Assembly: GCA_002772325.1 (NCBI GenBank)
Contig: PCSL01000035.1
Location: 1 to 8,709 of the forward strand
Direction of reading: 5' to 3'
DNA length: 8,709 nucleotides
DNA from: Chloroflexi bacterium CG23_combo_of_CG06-09_8_20_14_all_45_10
Lineage (GTDB): Bacteria; Chloroflexota; Dehalococcoidia; GIF9; AB-539-J10
Position numbers and translations under genes: made by a program. Below are positions 6,319 to 8,709 of this stretch, in pieces. The notes under the pieces are model-generated. The model had not been told where the DNA came from. It saw only the letters and a list, made by a program, of their open reading frames with translations, and searched no databases. Position 1 is the stretch's first letter. Every line of letters begins with the position of its first letter.

Positions 6319-7328
6319 CTATCGTCTACAATGAACCATGTCCTTCACGCTATGACGCGGTTGGTGAAGAAAAAGCGGTGCTCGCTGTTCTTGAGGCAGA
6401 GGAAGCAGTGCATCAGGCTTTGCTTGAGATTGGTTGTCATGTGGTCCGGGTTCCCCTTGTGCCGCCGCTTGAGCTAGCTGAAAGAAAACTGAGAGCTCTC
6501 CATACAGACTTGGTGTTTAACCTCTTTGAGGGCTTCTGTGGCTACCCTGAAACTGAAGCCGTAGTGCCGGAGATCCTATCGGAAATGGGGATACCCTGTA
6601 CCGGCTGTCCAGGATCAGGGCTGAGGCTGGCTCTCGACAAGGCTAAGGCGAAAGTAATTCTCAGAGCCGCTGGAATCCGGACACCGGATTTCCAGCTACT
6701 GAACCCCGAGACACTACATATGTTCCAGCTAGGCTACCCTTGCATTGTGAAGCCCCGCTGCGAGGACGCCAGCCATGGCCTGTCACCAGACAGCATAGTA
6801 AATGATTTTGCTGCTCTGGAAAAGCAGGTAAGCTTGGTAAGCAACACTTATGGTGGGAGTGCCCTGGTTGAAGAATTCATCGATGGGCGCGAGTTCGATG
6901 CTGCCGTTTTAGGTAGTTCGGAGTGCACCGTGCTGCCTGTATCTGAAATAGTTTATTCGTTGCCTCCCGGAATGCCCAGAATTGTCACCTTTTCAGCCAA
7001 GTGGGAACCCGATAGCCTGTACTTTCAAGGCACCAAGTCGATATGCCCGGCTGAGATTTGTGTTGAAGAACAGGAACGCATTATCAGAACGGCAGTAGCA
7101 GCTTTCAGAGTTCTCGGCTGCGAGGGCTATGCCAGAGTGGGCATGCGGATGGACCAAGAGGGACAACTAAATGTCATCGAGGTAAATCCCAATCCTGATG
7201 TTTCTCCCGACTCTGGCGTGGTACGCCAAGCTGAAGCAACCGGCATGACTTATGCCCAGCTCATTGAGAAGATTTTACAATTAGCTCTGGAGAGGAAACG
7301 ACAGTGGCTATCAACATCCGTCCTATGA
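6303..7328 (+). CDS. ATP-grasp ligase 2, D-Ala-D-Ala ligase-like, with a substituted metal-site residue
   Basis: This 341-residue second ATP-grasp protein is clearly diverged from its neighbour and not a recent duplicate. Motifs are LVFNLFEG (70-77), PCTGCPGSG (98-106), LDKAKAKVIL (111-120), CIVKPRCEDASHG (K150), VEEFIDGREFD (189-199) and IEVNPNPDVSPDSG (E293, N295). In the metal-binding strand it reads YARVGMRMD, so G280 stands where the first protein has D276 and where Ddl enzymes carry an Asp ligand. The codon is GGC, one base from GAC. E293 and N295 remain. The protein may therefore be weak, altered or rescued by nearby acids (D284 is close). ATG 6303 has GAGG (6291-6294) 8 nt upstream. 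It overlaps the preceding gene by 16 nt and the next by 25 nt. It probably performs a second ligation in the same pathway; substrates are unknown. Confidence 0.88.
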   Translation: MRKGVAIVYNEPCPSRYDAVGEEKAVLAVLEAEEAVHQALLEIGCHVVRVPLVPPLELAERKLRALHTDLVFNLFEGFCGYPETEAVVPEILSEMGIPCTGCPGSGLRLALDKAKAKVILRAAGIRTPDFQLLNPETLHMFQLGYPCIVKPRCEDASHGLSPDSIVNDFAALEKQVSLVSNTYGGSALVEEFIDGREFDAAVLGSSECTVLPVSEIVYSLPPGMPRIVTFSAKWEPDSLYFQGTKSICPAEICVEEQERIIRTAVAAFRVLGCEGYARVGMRMDQEGQLNVIEVNPNPDVSPDSGVVRQAEATGMTYAQLIEKILQLALERKRQWLSTSVL

Positions 7329-7819
7329 CTCGAGAAGACAAACTCAGCATAATGCAGGTGCTGCGCAACACTCCGGAATTCAAACCCTCTGAGTTAGTTG
7401 TAGCCGAAGAGGTCATTGACAGTTACCTCGGTGACCCGTGCCGGTCAGGATATCATATCCTTGTGGGTGAGCTTAACTCAGTTGTAGCGGGGTATATTTG
7501 CTTCGGGCCCACACCGCTAACGGATGCAACCTGGGACATCTACTGGATGGCAGTCGCACCTGATAAGCAGGGACAGGGAATAGGTAGTGCTCTCCTGAAA
7601 TCTGCAGAGGAAAACATCAGGGAGGTTGAGGGGAGGTTAGCTATCATCGAGACATCATCCATATCGGCGTATGAGAAAGCCAGGCACTTTCATATCCGTC
7701 ATGGCTACGAGACGGTTGCCCGTGTTCCTGACTTCTATGCACCTGGCGATGACAAACTGATCCTGCGAAGGCAGTTACGATCATACCAAGAGAAAAAGGA
7801 GGCAAAGCATCGTGGGTAA
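7304..7819 (+). CDS. GNAT family N-acetyltransferase
   Basis: This 171-residue cytoplasmic enzyme should transfer an acetyl group from acetyl-CoA to an amine. It opens with IRPMTREDK (5-13), the usual first strand and helix. The central strand IYWMAVAPDKQGQGIGSALL (79-98) contains the pyrophosphate-binding loop Q89-G-Q-G-I-G94. AIIETSSISAYEKARHFHIRHGYETVARVPDFYAPGDDKLIL (113-154) is the standard C-terminal half. It is much shorter than AblB-type beta-lysine acetyltransferases (about 260-270 residues from memory), so it is not a plain AblB, though a similar amine substrate is possible. The GTG 7304 start has GGAGAGG (7289-7295) 8 nt upstream; ATG 7325 is a less supported alternative. It overlaps the ligase by 25 nt and the next gene by 8 nt. 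The operon position suggests it caps the pathway product or protects the cell from it. Confidence 0.9.
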   Translation: MAINIRPMTREDKLSIMQVLRNTPEFKPSELVVAEEVIDSYLGDPCRSGYHILVGELNSVVAGYICFGPTPLTDATWDIYWMAVAPDKQGQGIGSALLKSAEENIREVEGRLAIIETSSISAYEKARHFHIRHGYETVARVPDFYAPGDDKLILRRQLRSYQEKKEAKHRG

Positions 7820-8456
7820 CTTCGTACAGTCTTTAACATTAACGTTTGTGCCCCTCTTCATAGTCATTGATGCTCTGGGTAATTTACCCTTTGTTATAAC
7901 ACTAAGCGAAGATATGTCCAAGCGCGAGCGCCGGAAGATGATTCATGTAGCTACAGCGACCGCAGCCGTGGTCGGTTTGGTATTCCTGTTTTTTGGCCAA
8001 TTCATCCTGGATGTGCTGGATATCTCAGTAGGCTCCTTTGCCGTTGCTGGCGGCCTTATACTTCTGGTGTTTTCCATCAAATATATGACGACTGGACGGA
8101 TAGTAGAAGCCACCAAAGAAGAAATGGTAGCCGTGGTTCCTATTGGAACACCCCTCACAGTAGGTCCAGCGACAATAACAACCCTGCTACTGCTAGTAAC
8201 TCAATTCCCCACCGGTATAGTTTTGTTGTCCTTTGCTCTGAATATGCTGGTCGCATGGAGTATCTTCCTGTTAGGCAGCCGGATTGCCAGATTCATGGGA
8301 CAAGGTGGACTTAAGGCAGTGTCTAAAGTATTTAGCTTACTTCTTGCTGCTATCGCTGTGAGCATGGTTATCCACGGGCTTAATCTGCTTGGTATAACTC
8401 ATATTGTGAGCCAGGGTGCCCTTCCCATAAATTATACCAACTCATATTCAACTTAA
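7812..8456 (+). CDS. MarC family integral membrane protein
   Basis: This 214-residue inner-membrane protein has about six hydrophobic segments (roughly 8-30, 45-66, 72-90, 110-130, 135-157 and 170-193). Family marks are IDALGNLPFVITLSEDMSKRER (19-40), SFAVAGGLILLVFSIKYM (75-92) and VVPIGTPLTVGPATITTLLLL (108-128), a re-entrant-like glycine and proline rich stretch typical of MarC. The biochemical function of MarC proteins is not established; the former link to multiple antibiotic resistance was withdrawn, so export is only a guess. The GTG 7812 start has AAGGAGG (7796-7802) 9 nt upstream and overlaps the acetyltransferase stop by 8 nt, so translation is probably coupled and the protein likely belongs to the same process. 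The stop codon is the first element of the AT-rich inverted repeat that follows. Confidence 0.92.
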   Translation: MGNFVQSLTLTFVPLFIVIDALGNLPFVITLSEDMSKRERRKMIHVATATAAVVGLVFLFFGQFILDVLDISVGSFAVAGGLILLVFSIKYMTTGRIVEATKEEMVAVVPIGTPLTVGPATITTLLLLVTQFPTGIVLLSFALNMLVAWSIFLLGSRIARFMGQGGLKAVSKVFSLLLAAIAVSMVIHGLNLLGITHIVSQGALPINYTNSYST

Positions 8457-8584
8457 ATCCTAAATCCTAATATCTAAACCCTAAACAAATTTAAAATCTT
8501 AATGCTCTAAATTCAAAACCCTCATGTTTTGGTTAGCTAGAGTTTTGAATTTTGATATTGTTTAGCATTTCGTGCTTAGGATTT
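8455..8584. repeat. Long imperfect AT-rich inverted repeat
   Basis: Nested complementary arms are visible. AAATCCTAA occurs twice on the left (8455-8463 and 8462-8470) and pairs with TTAGGATTT (8576-8584). CTAAACAA (8481-8488) pairs with TTGTTTAG (8558-8565). AAATTCAAAACCCT (8509-8522) pairs at 13 of 14 positions with AGAGTTTTGAATTT (8539-8552). The loop is about 16 nt (8523-8538). The element is far more AT-rich than its neighbours and spans about 130 bases. It could be a MITE-like or dispersed palindromic repeat, and its inner hairpin could also end the operon transcript. I recall similar 'aaatcctaa' repeats in environmental bacterial genomes but cannot verify this here. Confidence 0.75.
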
Positions 8585-8709
8585 CGTATTTCTCCATTTG
8601 CCATGACTCAATTAATACCTTTGCTTTGGTTAACATCGTGAATATCTCCCTGTTGAGAAGCTCGTCCCTCAGTTTTCCGTTGAATGATCCTATATGACCA
8701 TTCTCCCAG
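8562..8709 (-). pseudogene. Truncated IS3-family transposase, C-terminal fragment
   Basis: On the minus strand the frame entering at the window edge reads WENGHIGSFNGKLRDELL and continues through NREIFTMLTKAKVLIESW. This closely matches the end of the integrase core of IS3-type OrfB transposases (usual form: WENGxxESFNGKLRDELLN). After about residue 39 (near 8592) similarity stops and the frame runs on into the AT-rich repeat to a stop at 8562-8564, so the usual C-terminal RPHSSLGYxPP segment is missing. The Glu expected as the third DDE catalytic residue is Gly here (GGA, 8690-8688), one base from GAA. Truncation plus the lost Glu indicate a dead remnant. The upstream part of the gene lies beyond the window and was not seen. 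Confidence 0.8.

Noticed and set aside
5314..7328. The two ATP-grasp genes as housekeeping ddl copies
   Set aside because: There is no murein gene nearby. Both are embedded in a KamA operon, differ strongly from each other, and lack the familiar Ddl substrate loop.
7304..7819. The acetyltransferase as a standard AblB (beta-lysine N-acetyltransferase)
   Set aside because: At 171 residues it is far shorter than AblB proteins and has only a single GNAT domain with general motifs. A similar substrate is possible, but the name is not supported.
8455..8584. CRISPR array or tandem repeat
   Set aside because: The repeated AAATCCTAA units are parts of one inverted repeat. There are no regularly spaced identical repeats with unique spacers.

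Overview
The window looks like bacterial chromosome of moderate GC content. It carries an accessory gene, ordinary metabolic genes, and one tightly packed five-gene operon that is the most interesting content. The host cannot be fixed from sequence alone. The anaerobe-type nitroreductase, the short winged-helix regulator and the AT-rich 'aaatcctaa' intergenic repeat recall uncultured anaerobic bacteria such as Chloroflexota (Dehalococcoidia) or Desulfobacterota. This is a weak inference from memory.

Left part (1-2950): a long minus-strand gene (153-1946) encodes a DUF4209-type protein with a C-terminal RNxxxHG motif. A roughly 300-base gap without a recognisable gene follows. A plus-strand nitroreductase (2263-2931) then has its own good promoter and ribosome binding site.

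Middle part (2950-3950): a perfect 24-bp palindrome lies at 3042-3065, inside a doubtful small ORF whose C-terminus reads like a helix-turn-helix. That ORF converges on, and overlaps, a minus-strand winged-helix regulator (3349-3672). The regulator is divergent from the operon to its right. The intergenic region holds two tandem sigma70-like promoters pointing right and several short palindromes.

Right part (3951-8456): five plus-strand genes have overlapping ends and starts (29, 16, 25 and 8 nt), each with its own ribosome binding site. They encode a KamA-family radical SAM aminomutase, two different Ddl-like ATP-grasp ligases, a GNAT N-acetyltransferase and a MarC-family membrane protein. 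The aminomutase keeps the residues that recognise lysine. A reasonable hypothesis is that it makes beta-lysine (or a related beta-amino acid), that one or both ligases join it to another amino acid or peptide, that the acetyltransferase caps an amine, and that the membrane protein handles export or envelope function. I know of no characterised pathway with exactly this set. The AblA/AblB route to N-epsilon-acetyl-beta-lysine is the nearest known parallel.

Right edge (8455-8709): a long imperfect AT-rich inverted repeat starts at the stop codon of the last operon gene. It runs into the truncated C-terminal end of an IS3-type transposase on the minus strand, in which the expected catalytic glutamate reads as glycine.
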